Positions 22,747 through 32,605 of a stretch of 64,000 bases of DNA are shown here, piece after piece. Each line of letters begins with the position of its first letter. Positions within the stretch are counted from its first letter, which is position 1. The DNA is taken from positions 866,262-930,261 of the forward strand of contig JACTVC010000011.1 of assembly GCA_018417955.1 (NCBI GenBank), read 5' to 3'. A program made the translations under genes and the position numbers. The notes under the pieces were generated by a model that made no database searches, had not been told where the DNA came from, and saw only the letters and a program-made list of their open reading frames with translations. Origin of the DNA: Laccaria trichodermophora. Its lineage: Eukaryota > Basidiomycota > Agaricomycetes > Agaricales > Hydnangiaceae.

Positions 22747-23260
22747 CTCTTCTAATAAAAAAGCACACACTACTAACTTTTGTAGTCTAAAAAAGCGGAC
22801 TCTACAAACTTTTGTAGTCTCAAAAAGCGGACACTACAAACTTTTCTAATGAAAAAGCATAACACTACAAACTTTTTTAATGAAAAAGCGCACACTACAA
22901 ACTTTTGTAATGACAAAAAAAGCGGACACTACAAACTTTGTAGTCAAGATAACCTTTTGACCCTAACCCTAACTTTGTAGTCTAAGTCAACACTTTTGTA
23001 GTCTAAGTCCGACTTTTGTAGTCTTTTATAGTCTATCAGTAAACTTTGTAGTCTATCAGTAAACTTTGTAGTCTATCAGTAAACTTGGTAGTCTATAGAC
23101 TTTTGTAGTCTTTTGTAGTGTATTAGTAAACTTTGTAATCTAAGTTCAACTGTTGTAGTCTTTTATAGTGTATCAGTAAACTGTGTAGTCTAAGTCCGAC
23201 TTTTTTGTAGTCTATCAGTAAACTTGGTAGTCTATATCTGATTCTATAGTAGGGGATGCA
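22747..23260. repeat. TTTGTAGTC / TTTGTAGTGTCCGC minisatellite in element A
   Basis: About 35-bp units with ACTACAAACTTTT and AAAAAGCGGAC are followed by about 20-bp units TTTGTAGTCTATCAGTAAAC. The same units occur in element B at 34.43-35.05 kb. Confidence 0.8.
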
Positions 23261-23559
23261 CCTTCCTTTTTGGTCATTTTTCCCATGATACAATAATTGT
23301 AGCCCTTTCTTTTAGCTTTCTGAATATACTGACATCATGTTATTTGGTTTTGTTTTCATGGAGAAAAACACAAAAAACCAAAAAAAAACACGACACTTTT
23401 GAAATTCCTTTACCTCATATCTTCACAATGGGAGCACTTCAGGACACAATTCAAACAGATTCGGGAAGCTACAGTGTAGAGCTACAAGTTTTATTTTTGA
23501 CCATTTTTTGGTAATTGGTCATGTGACCACCCTCCAGGGAAGCCCATTGCATGGACCCT

Positions 23560-23885
23560 TACAGGTGGGATACATTTGAAAAATCGCAATGAAATACCCA
23601 GGGCTACATTTGAAATTTCACAATGAAATACCAAGGGTATCTATTGAAAAATCGCAATGAAATGTGCCAGGTATCCATTGAAATTTTGCAATGAAATACC
23701 CAGGGCTCCATTTGAAAAATCGCAATGAAATACCCAGGGATACATTTGAAATTTCCCAATGAAATACCAAGGGTATCTATTGAAAAATCATAATGAAATA
23801 CCCAGAGATACATTAGAAAAATTGCAATGAAATGCCCAGGGCTACATTTGAAAAATTGTAATGAAATACCCAGGGATACATCACT
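23560..23885. repeat. GCAATGAAATACCCAGGG tandem repeat in element A (left)
   Basis: About ten units of 30-34 bp, each with ATTTGAAAAATCGCAATGAA. An independent block of the same repeat stands at 27128-27400. Confidence 0.8.
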
Positions 23886-25105
23886 TCAGTCACCCACTGA
23901 CAACTGACTATTAGTCTTGCAAACTCCATGAATACTACAGGACTAAATGTCGGGGTGTATATCTATATTGTATATCTTCTGGGGCTTGTATATCTCCACT
24001 TTTACCTAAATATATTTTGTTGTCCAATGTCACACTAAATATATTTCTAGTGTGTCACACACCCCAAAATATATTTCCTCACTGGAATGGACTCCAAATA
24101 TATTTCTTATGCCTGGACCCTGAATTGTGACTGTCACAATGTAGAAATATATTTCTTGTCTGGGATGGACTTGGGATATATTTTGCAGCTAGGGTTGACT
24201 ACGGATATATTTTTTCAGCCACAAGGGGTGTCTGGGGTCCTATATTTAAGAGAAAAACTTGGGATTTCTTTGAATATAGGGGATAGGGGATTTACCTATT
24301 ATTTTGTAGGCAGAATACCCTCATTGGGATGTTTGTTGACAGATATTTACCAATAGCTTTGACCCATGTGTAGTATATGCTTTGATGTGCACACTATTTC
24401 CTAATTGGGAAAAGTGTTACACTTTTTTCTGCCACACCTGATGTCAGGCACAGTGCACATTTAGGTTGGGAACTGTTTCCCATGCTTTTTGGGTCAGAAG
24501 AATTAATGACTAGCATGGTGTGGTCATTGTTAATGACAATGTGCACACTATTTCCTAATTGGGCCATTTCCTAATTAAGAAAAGCATTACACTTTTTTCT
24601 GATACACCTGATGTCAGGCACAGTGCACATTTAGGTGGGGAACTGTTTCCCATGCTTTTTGGGCCAGAAGAGTTAATGGCTAGCATGGTGTGGTCATTGT
24701 TAGTGATGATGTGCGCACTATTTCCTAATTGGGCCATTTCCTAATTAGGAAAAGCGTTACACCTTTTTCTGACACACCTGATGTCAGGCACAGTGTGCAT
24801 TTGGGAGGGGAACTGTTTCCCATGCTTTTTGGGCCAGAAGAGTTAATGGCTAGCATGGTGTGGTCATTGTTAATGATGATGTGTGCACTATTTCCTAATT
24901 GGGCCATTTCCTAATTAAGAAAAGCGTTACACTTTTTTCTGACACGCCTGATGTCAGGCACAGTGCGCATTTAGGTGGGGAACTGTTTCCCATGCTTTTT
25001 GGGCCAGAAGAGTTAATGGCTAGCAGGGTGTTGTCATTGTTAATGATGATGTCTGCATATTTCCCAATTGGGAAAGTCATTACATAATATCAGTTTGGTT
25101 TGTAG
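23881..25105. repeat. Long inverted-repeat arm (left) of element A
   Basis: Starting CACTTCAGTCACCCACTGAC, it is the inverted counterpart of 26078-27133. The arms differ mainly in copy number of a 170-bp tandem unit (four on this side, three on the other). The outer part includes an 89-codon frame (24087-24356) that reappears in the other arm with two amino-acid changes. Confidence 0.8.
24389..25075. repeat. 170-bp tandem repeat, four copies
   Basis: Units start near 24389, 24559, 24729 and 24899. Each contains GGGCCATTTCCTAATTAGG, CACCTGATGTCAGGCACAGTG and CTAGCATGGTGTGGTCATTG. Each copy is open on both strands for about 60 codons, which is a by-product of the repeat rather than evidence of genes. 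Confidence 0.85.
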
Positions 25106-26078
25106 TGTCCGCTTTTTTCATTACAACACTTTGTAGTGTCCGCTTTATTCATTACAAAATTGTATATTGTCCGCTTTTTTCATTAGAAATGTGTGTAGTG
25201 TCCAGTTTATTCATTAGAAGAATGTGTAGTGTCTGCTTTATTCATTACAACACCTTGTAGTGTCCGCTTTATTCATTAGAAAATTGTGTAGTGTCCGCTT
25301 TTTTCATTACAAAATTGTGTAGTGTCCGCTTTTTTCAATAGCAAACTCTGTAGTGTCCGCTTTTTTCATTAGAAAACAGTGCAGTGTCCACTTCTTTCAT
25401 TACAAAAATGTGTAGTGTCCACTTTTTCATTAGAAGAATGTGTAGTATTGGCTTTTTCATTAGAAAACTCTGTAGTGTTCGCTTTTTTCAATAGAAAATG
25501 TGTGCAGTGTCTGCTTTTTCATTACAAAGGTGTGTAGTGTCCGTTTTTTCATTAGAAGAATGTGTAGTGTCTGCTTTATTCATTACAAAATTGTGCAGTG
25601 TCCGCTTTTTTCATTAGAAATGTGTGCAGTGTCCCCCTCTCTCATTACAAAGGTGTGTAGTGTCTGCTTTTTCATTAGAAATGTGTGCATCTCCCTGGAG
25701 ACTCATCTCTGTCCATCTATGTCTGACCATAGCCAATCTCAGTGATTGATTTGCCAGCTGTTGGGGCTGTTTTCAGATGCTGTTCAAGGGGAGAGTTAGG
25801 ACACTTGATGCTCAGTCAAAACACAACTGGTGTATGAATTCCAAATGATGAAGAGCTGTTTTGCTGGAGTCACAAGATATCAGAAAGGCAGACTATAAAG
25901 TTTTCTAATGAAAAAAGCAGCCACTACATACACACTTGTAATGAAAAAGTGGACACTACACAATTTTGTAATGAAAAAAGCGGACACTGCACAATTTTGT
26001 AATGAATAAAGCAGACACTACACATTCTTCTAATGAATAAACTGGACACTACACACATTTCTAATGAAAAAAGCGGAC
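25100..26078. repeat. TGTAGTGTCCGC minisatellite at the centre of element A
   Basis: About twenty units of 26-30 bp (GTGTAGTGTCCGCTTTTTTC, then ATTAGAAAA) run to 25690. After an unrelated 190-bp spacer, inverted units continue at 25900-26078. The centre of the element is therefore itself a fold-back. Confidence 0.8.
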
Positions 26079-27133
26079 ACTACAAACCAAACTGATATTA
26101 TGTAATGACTTTCCCAATTGGGAAATATGCGGACATCGTCATTAACAATGACAACACCATGCTAGCCATTAACTCTTCTGGCCCAAAAAGTGTGGGAAAC
26201 AATTCCCCACCTAAATGCGCACTGTGCCTGACATCAGGTGTGTCAGAAAAAGGTGTAACGCTTTTCTTAATTAGGAAATGGCCCAATTAGGAAATAGTGC
26301 GCACATCATCATTAACAATGACCACACCATGCTAGCCATTAACGCTTCTGGCCCAAAAGCATGGGAAACAATTCCCCACCTAAATGCACACTGTGCCTGA
26401 CATCAGGTGTATCAGAAACAAGTGTAATGCTTTTCTTAATTAGGAAATGGCCCAATTAGGAAATAGTGTGCACATTGTCATTAACAATGACCACACCATG
26501 CTAGTCATTAATTCTTCTGACCCAAAAAGCATGGGAAACAGTTCCCAACCTAAATGTGCACTGTGCCTGACATCAGGTGTGGCAGAAAAAAGTGTAACAC
26601 TTTTCCCAATTAGGAAATAGTGCACACATCAAAGCATATACTACACATGGGTCAAGGCTATTGGTAAATATCTGTCAACAAACATCCCAATGAGGGTATT
26701 CTGCCTACAAAATAATAGGTAAATCCCCTATCCCCTATATTCAAAAAAATCCCAAGTTTTTCTCTTAAATATAGGACCCCAGACACCCCTTGTGGCTGAA
26801 AAAATATATCCTTAGTCAACCCTAGCTGCAAAATATATCCCAAGTCCATCCCAGACAAGAAATATATTTCTACATTGTGACAGTCACAATTCAGGGTCCA
26901 GGCATAAGAAATATATTTGGAGTCCATTCCAGTGAGGAAATATATTTTGGGGTGTGTGACACACTAGAAATATATTTAGTGTGACATTGGACAACAAAAT
27001 ATATTTAGGTAAAAGTGGAGATATACAAGCCCCAGAAGATATACAATATAGATATACACCCCGACATTTAGTCCTGTAGTATTCATGGAGTTTGCAAGAC
27101 TAATAGTCAGTTGTCAGTGGGTGACTGAAGTGG
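26078..27133. repeat. Long inverted-repeat arm (right) of element A
   Basis: Reverse complement of 23881-25105, with three copies of the 170-bp unit and the outer segment ending GTCAGTGGGTGACTGAAGTG. Confidence 0.8.
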
Positions 27134-27533
27134 GATACATTTGAAAAATTGCAATGAAATACCCAGGGATACATTTGAAAAATTGCAATGAAATGCCCAG
27201 GGCTACATTTGAAATTTCGCAGTGAAATGCGCCAGGTATCCATTGAAAAATTGCAATGAAATACCAAGGGTGACATTTGAAAATTTCCCAATGAAATACC
27301 CAGGGTATCTATTGAAAAATTGCAATGAAATATCCAGGGCTGCATTTGAAATTTTGCAGGAAATGTGCTGGGTATCCATGAAAAATTCACTATGAAATAC
27401 CCAGGCCTACATTTGAAATGCCTTTCAAAAAATCCTAAGCATTATAGATATGGCCTCCAGGCTTAAGTCTAAGTTATAGAAATGACCCTCTAGGCTTAAG
27501 TCTAGGTTATAGATAAAAGTGGTAGCCACCAGT

Positions 27534-27961
27534 CGTGATGGCAAGGGGCCATTGGGGATAGGGGGACAATCGTCTGTAGTAGGAGTCCACCATAGCATGT
27601 GTCACGAGTGCTCACACTTAGGAATGCAGCAAATGTACTTGAAACCCCTGACATACATCTGTGGATGTTGAGTGCGGTCATCCAACCCAAAATGTCCATC
27701 CACTCTTGCTTGAATCGTTCGGATGCCGATGGGTGCAGTGGGAATGTACCCAGCATTGGGGGTTGTGATTACCCACCAATGGCTCGGATCCTCGCTGTCC
27801 GGGTGCTCCATGTACGTGTTGGTACCTGCTTCACTCATGACCTCCCCTGACTGAACCTGACAGTCCATCACATCCCAGCATACAGCATCAGTGGCCTTGT
27901 AATCATGATCCCCTTCATGGAAGTATTCCTTATAGTAAGGTTTGGCATTGGAGGGGGACAT
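27534..27961 (-). pseudogene. 5' part of the fungal unknown-function gene split by element A
   Basis: ATG 27961 opens a frame with D-A-V-C-W-D-V-M-D-C, H-W-W-V-I-T-T-P-N, G-I-R-T-I-Q-A-R and M-Y-V-R-G-F-K-Y-I-C-C-I-P-K-C-E-H-S. It then meets TGA at 27602-27604 and continues in the same frame with H-M-L-W-W-T-P and G-P-L-P-S-R up to the edge of element A. I relate it to a widespread Agaricomycete family without known function. The downstream part is at 21.77-21.16 kb. At least two lesions (TGA and a 5.76-kb insertion) mean it is dead. Upstream, minus-strand GTAAGT/GTGAGT donors near 28315 and 28574 suggest further 5' exons. Confidence 0.5.
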
Positions 27962-28014
27962 TGCTGTGAAAGGCATGAGTATTGAACTCAATTGATGGTA
28001 AATGGTAGAAAATG

Positions 28015-28545
28015 AGCGACAAGGAGTCAAAGTCAAGACAAGGATGTAGATCGACAAGGAGTCAAAACCCACATCCTTGGTTGGAATGACAAAGAGTCAA
28101 ATTCCGAGAACAAGTGTACAAGAACAGCGACAGAGGAAGATAGTGAACAGGGTATGAACCTAAACTTCGGGTGCGCAAAACAAACAACCACTATGTGTTG
28201 GGCGCAAGACGTGGTAACAGACAACAAGTCAGGGGCGAAGGTGGTAACACGAGCAGAAGCTGTCAATGATGTAAATTGACACAACGAAACAAAAATAAAG
28301 TACGGCAGACACTTACCTGATGACCGTGATGTTGAGTGTGAATCCAAAGACACCACAATAACTGAGGTGGGTGCAACAGGTGGTAACACAAGCAGTGGTC
28401 TGTCAAAGATGTTAATCGATGAGCTTCACAATCAAAAGAAAACCCAAGCGACAAGGAGTCAAGCTTGGGATAGAGAGGTGGTCTGACAAGGAGTCAAAGA
28501 CCGTACACTCCATTGGAACGACAAGGAGTCAAGTTCCATGGACAA
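28015..28545 (-). repeat. Cluster of constant-loop hairpins (left group)
   Basis: Six copies of a 13-nt core, plus-strand GACAAGGAGTCAA or one base off, at 28018, 28053, 28088, 28450, 28485 and 28520. Five are flanked by unrelated inverted repeats: CAAGGATGT/ACATCCTTG, GGAAT/ATTCC, CCCAAGC/GCTTGGG, GGTCT/AGACC, GGAAC/GTTCC. On the strand of the neighbouring gene the core reads TTGACTCCTTGTC. They appear to lie in introns. I know of no named family. Confidence 0.75.
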
Positions 28546-28955
28546 AACAAGAAGAAAAGATGGCAGAGACTCACCAGGATGGAACTTCAAGATGTGGAAG
28601 TGAGTGCATTTGTGAACCAGATAAGGACTTGAATGTTACCTGTCACATTGATCAAAGCACGTGACCAGACACATCACGCATATTTACCGTGAACCCGTCA
28701 TTGGGCATGGAATGGTCAGGCAAGTAAGTAGTACATCTTGTAAATAAAATCATTCCTACCACCCGGACACTCAAACTGTTAAAATGACGTTGTGTCTACC
28801 ATGGATCCAAGAATAACTGCCAGTGCAGAAGTACATTATAACTTATGAGAGGACAATATGGAAACTACTGATGAGAACCTCCAGGGCACAGGAAGCACTG
28901 ACAGCACACAATGCTCTGACTTTGTGAGGGATCATTACTGAGGGGAACTTGACAC
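28546..28955. other. No gene recognised
   Basis: Mixed-composition DNA with one minus-strand splice-donor-like GTGAGT at 28574. No supported coding region or repeat. Confidence 0.5.
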
Positions 28956-29365
28956 CGTTTAGCCCAAGCAGCCCTGTCGGCTGACCAAAAGATGGTCAGC
29001 TGAGGCTTCTGCATATGGCGTGGACACTCCATACCTTGTTTGCCAATGATAGATTGAACAGTGTACCCTGTAGGTGCCAGGCAGAGCTAGTGTGCAGGAA
29101 AGTCGAGCGCACAGACCGAAAAGGTGCTGCACCAGGTGTTGAAGTGGTCCCAGGTTTCGGATGCGTGAAGCAATTATGCTGATGGAGTTAAACAAGATCT
29201 GCATTGATGGATGGAGTACTGTACTGGAGGGGTGTGAACCTGCGTGAACTGGAGGCTGTCTAGCCCAAATGGCCCTGTTGGCTAACCAAAAAATGGTCAG
29301 CTGCAGCTTCTGCATCCAACGAGGACACTCCATACCTTGTTTGCCAATAAAAGATTGAAGACCAT
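28956..29365. repeat. ~300-bp imperfect tandem duplication
   Basis: TTTAGCCCAAGCAGCCCTGT...CACTCCATACCTTGTTTGCC at 28956-29050 recurs at 29251-29345 (AAATGGCCCTGTTGGC; GGACACTCCATACCTTG). The piece between them is diverged. No coding function seen. Confidence 0.65.
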
Positions 29366-29800
29366 ACTATCGGATGTGTGATGGAATCATGGTGGTTGAG
29401 GGGGACGAGACAAGCATGGATGGAGGCGTGTACAGGAGCATGTTCGGGGTCATTTTCTCGGAGTGCAAGAATAGTGCAAGAATCTGCTGTTGCAAACACC
29501 GAGCCAACCAGCAACATCAAGATCTTTGACTGGCTGTTGTATAGATCAAGCCACATAAATCAATCCAACGCCATTGAGCTGTGGCCAGCCACAAAACTAC
29601 AATTATAATCAGTTGGCGTAAATTGGTTGATGTATAGGTCCAGCCACTTACCACATAATAAAAAGGTGTGACACTCTTCAGCAGTTGCGGGGCAGCAATT
29701 TATAATTCTAAACAGTCAGCGTAAATACATCGGCCACAGTCAGTGATGCAACCAGCTGAGTGACAGAGAGTCAAACTCGTATGGACTGCTGACTGACAAG
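29366..29800. other. No gene recognised; one decayed hairpin copy
   Basis: Contains the hairpin core GACAGAGAGTCAA at 29762-29774 with GAGT/ACTC on either side. Otherwise no supported feature. Confidence 0.5.
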
Positions 29801-29802
29801 TA

Positions 29803-30455
29803 CTCCCTGTCACAAAAAGTGACCGGACACCTGTGTTCAGATACAATGGCTGGATGGCTTTCAATTCTTTTTGGTGGATGTCAAGATAATATGAAATGTA
29901 GTAGATCCCCAAATTTTCATAAAACTTGGACAAAATCTGATTGAGATATACCATTATAACCCTTTCTACACACCAGGGGGATTTTTCAGATATTTTTTTC
30001 AGAGCCCAATTTTTTTTACAGTACATAGAACTACTTAATACAAGTATGGAACATTTTGAATTATGTCTATAAGTTTATTTTTTGAAAAGATATAAAGCCT
30101 CAAAGTATGGTGTTTTCAGTCATATTGACCTTGTTCACACAATATTTGTCACATTGCTCAGTTTATATCTCCCCAACAAATAAACTTCAAGACATGGTTC
30201 AAAATGTTCCATACTTGTATTAAGTAGTTCTATGTACTGTAAAAAAAATTGGGCTCTGAAAAAAAAATCTGAAAAATCCCCCTGGTGTGTAGAAAGGGTT
30301 ATAATGGTATATCTCAATCAGATTTTGTCCAAGTTTTATGAAAATTTGGGGATCTACTACATTTCATATTATCTTGACATCCACCAAAAAGAATTGAAAG
30401 CCATCCAGCCATTGTATCTGAACACAGGTGTCCAGTCACTTTTTGTGACAGGGAG
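29803..30455. mobile_element. Stowaway/mariner-like palindromic MITE (653 bp)
   Basis: The ends CTCCCTGTCACAAAAAGTGAC are inverted copies, and TA flanks both sides (29801-29802 and 30456-30457), the Tc1/mariner target duplication. Nearly the whole element is one palindrome: each arm is about 300 bp and the centre about 50 bp. Each arm therefore carries the same ~75-codon frame facing outward (start M-Y-C-K-K-N-W-A-L-K-K); this is a consequence of symmetry, not a likely gene. Confidence 0.82.
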
Positions 30456-30469
30456 TAGTCAAGGTCAAC

Positions 30470-30520
30470 GGCTTTCAGGATCGACAACAAGTCAAAATCC
30501 TGGGATGTAGCATCAAAGAT
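30470..30520 (-). repeat. Single constant-loop hairpin
   Basis: The core GACAACAAGTCAA at 30483-30495 is flanked by CAGGAT (30476-30481) and ATCCTG (30497-30502). Confidence 0.6.
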
Positions 30521-30575
30521 GTCAAGAATTGCACTCACCAATAGTCGCTGATTGTGTAGGGAAGACATGAAGAGG

Positions 30576-30610
30576 TTGGAGTTGATCTTCAACTCAAAGA
30601 TCAACTCCAA
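30576..30610. other. Perfect 14-bp stem hairpin
   Basis: TTGGAGTTGATCTT at 30576-30589, loop CAACTCA, then AAGATCAACTCCAA at 30597-30610. A weaker TGATCAAA/TTTGATCA hairpin follows near 30658-30676. It may be a terminator-like or intronic structure; the role is unknown. Confidence 0.55.
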
Positions 30611-31406
30611 GAACACTCGAGTTGATCTTGTTGTGATTTGTTCATCGGTGGTACTCTGATCAAACTTTGATCAGATCCAATGTGCTCTACCTCTGCACAA
30701 TGGCTCACAGCTTCTCTCACCTCCCCTCACTGCTCCACCCTCAACATTCATCAATGTAAGTTGTTTTCCCCCCCTCCTTGACCCCTTCTGTACCAGCAGG
30801 ACTTGACTCCTTGTCGTCCTCGCTGCATTTTAGGCCTTGTCTCCTTGTTGGCCTTTAGCAGTTTGACTCATTGTTGCTGCTAGTCTCGCTTCTGATATCC
30901 ACATCAATGATGTCCATGCTCATTGGTTCCAAACAGATGTTCAGCTGGGTTAGGGCGGCACCTCTTTCGCTCACACAGAGTAGGGATATGGGCGCAACAA
31001 TCACGCCACATTGAAATCGTGAGTCAATCCACTGCCTTGTAATTCGAATACCACAACACCATGCTTATTCCTTGGAATAGTTTCTACATGGGACCGTGAT
31101 CCATACTTTGCAAGCCTCGACATTGGTCTCTCCATTTGGATGGTTCAAACCTGGCGTTAGCAAGTCAACTCCTCAGAATGTAATATGAAATAGACGACGC
31201 CATGCTCATTCCTTCAAAAAGTATCAACATTGGTTTGATCACCTCTACAATCACAGAGTCTGCATGTTGGCTCAACAATGTAAGTGCCCTTTCTTCGTCC
31301 AGTTCCCCATCAGGCCCAGCAGGATTTGACTCCTTGTTGTCCATGCTGCGTATACACTGGTAGCTGCATTCTACATCGATGCATTTATGGCAGCTGCTGT
31401 GGCAAA
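30611..31406 (+). other. Possible exons of an unrecognised plus-strand gene
   Basis: GTAAGT donors at 30756 and 31280 suggest spliced transcription. No open frame long enough to name a product; apart from the hairpins nothing else is supported. Confidence 0.3.
30790..31350 (+). repeat. Cluster of constant-loop hairpins (right group)
   Basis: The core TTGACTCCTTGTC or near copies at 30803, 30837, 30863 and 31326, with stems CAGCAGGAC/GTCCTCGCTG, AGGCC/GGCCT, TAGCAG/CTGCTA and CAGCAGGAT/GTCCATGCTG. GTAAGT donors at 30756 and 31280 precede them by about 40-50 nt, so they appear intronic in a plus-strand transcript. Confidence 0.72.
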
Positions 31407-32085
31407 ACTTGATCAGCTACTGTGAATGAATGAAATGCATTTTCATTCAATACGGCACCCATTTCATTCAAAATAATTCATTCTGTTTCATTCATTCCTG
31501 GCAACAATTTCATTCATTCATGGCAACTGCTTCATTTTTTATTTCATTCCACCACAGCAACTGTTTCACTCATTGCTTTATTGTTAGAGCTGGGAAAATG
31601 ATTATGTAATTGATGTAAAATATTAAAGTGCCTTATTTCACAACAGTATGCCTATCTTGTTATGTATTTGAGCCTCAAATGCAAAAACACCCCCATATGG
31701 CCCCCCACACCACTGCAGTAGGGCACAACACATATCAGGCATAATTGTATATTATTTCCTTATTTAGGTGTGTATTAAAACATCGAAATTGTTGCCTGAA
31801 AGAATGAAATGAAAATTCTATGGTAAGAATGAAACAAAGAATGAAATAGTTGCTGGGAATGAATGAAACAGAATAAATTTCATTCTTGCTGGTAGGAATG
31901 AAGAAAGAATTGAAATGAAATGGAATGAAACAAAAATGATTTCATTCTCCATGGCAATGAATGAAAAAAAAGAATGAAATCGTCGCCAGGAATGAATGAA
32001 ACAGAATGAATTATCTTGAATGAAACAGGAGCCGTGAATGAATGAAAATGCATTTCATTCATTCACAGTAGCTGATCAAGTTTTT
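31407..32085. mobile_element. GAATGAAT fold-back element
   Basis: The ends ACTTGATCAGCTACTGTGAA (31407 on) and its reverse complement (to about 32078) are inverted repeats. They continue with ATGCATTTTCATTC and then arrays of GAATGAAA/TTTCATTC units. TTTATGGCAGCTGC occurs on both outer sides (about 31384-31397 and 32085-32098), a possible long target duplication. The centre 31590-31790 is AT-rich and non-coding. Confidence 0.65.
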
Positions 32086-32129
32086 TTATGGCAGCTGCCA
32101 TAGCTACATCATGTAATTGGCAGCTACCA

Positions 32130-32200
32130 GTCACATATATCAGGCTTTGACTCCCTGTCAGCCTTTCACTTGAGCGGTTTGACTCCTTGTTGCTGCAATC
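32130..32200 (+). repeat. Two further constant-loop hairpins
   Basis: Cores at 32147-32159 (stem AGGCT/AGCCT) and 32179-32191 (weak stem TTG..C/GCTGCAA). Confidence 0.6.
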
Positions 32201-32309
32201 CTCACTTCGTCATTCTCAATCCACAACACTGAGCTCATTCATTCAAATAGTAACTACATTGGTCACCCCGCTCACATGGTTCAGTCATCGAAACTTCTAA
32301 GATCTTTCG

Positions 32310-32605
32310 TTGCTTGGTACATAGGCTTGATAACAAAAATGTTCATAGGTTAATTGAAGTAATCACACAGTCTATTCCTACCGTTAATACAGTCTGTTTA
32401 ACAGGCGAAGACCAGGATATGGTCCACACACAGACCAGCCTCAGCTATTTCATGGGTTGGTACATAGGCTTCATGACAAAATTGTCCATAGGTTAATTGA
32501 AATAATTACGCAGTCTATTCCCACCATTAATCTGGTTTGTTCAACAGGCCAAAACCAGGATATGGTGTGCACGCACGCCAACATTAGCTATTTCATGGGT
32601 TGGAT
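32310..32605. repeat. 142-bp tandem duplication
   Basis: TTGGTACATAGGCTTGATAA...CTATTTCATGGG (about 32314-32455) is repeated at 32456-32600 with scattered differences. A short third remnant (CAATCACACAGTC) stands at 32650. No coding function seen. Confidence 0.7.

Larger units (their letters stand above)
21773..27533. mobile_element. Giant fold-back element A (5.76 kb)
   Basis: Both ends start ACTAGTGGCTACC / ACTGGTGGCTACC read inward. About 180 bp of outer inverted repeat continue with near identity (CTATAACCTAGAC, GGCCATATCTATAATGC). Flanks tgtgatggc (21764-21772) and cgtgatggc (27534-27542) form a 9-bp target duplication with one mismatch, which fits Mutator-like elements. Inside there are further nested inverted repeats (21945-22170 against 22523-22746; 23881-25105 against 26078-27133), 170-bp tandem repeats and TTTGTAGTGTCCGC minisatellites. 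No transposase is visible, so it is non-autonomous. It is inserted into a minus-strand gene. Confidence 0.8.

Noticed and set aside
24559..25087. Sets of ~61-codon frames on both strands at 170-bp spacing
   Set aside because: Mirror frames in tandem repeats of a non-coding fold-back element.
21773..27533. Tandem arrays as a CRISPR array
   Set aside because: Units are contiguous degenerate minisatellites without spacers of regular length, in a eukaryotic repeat setting.
28018..32191. Constant-core hairpins as integron attC sites or bacterial-type terminators
   Set aside because: attC sites vary in the loop, not the stem, and a fungal repeat region gives no integron context; no T-run follows the stems.
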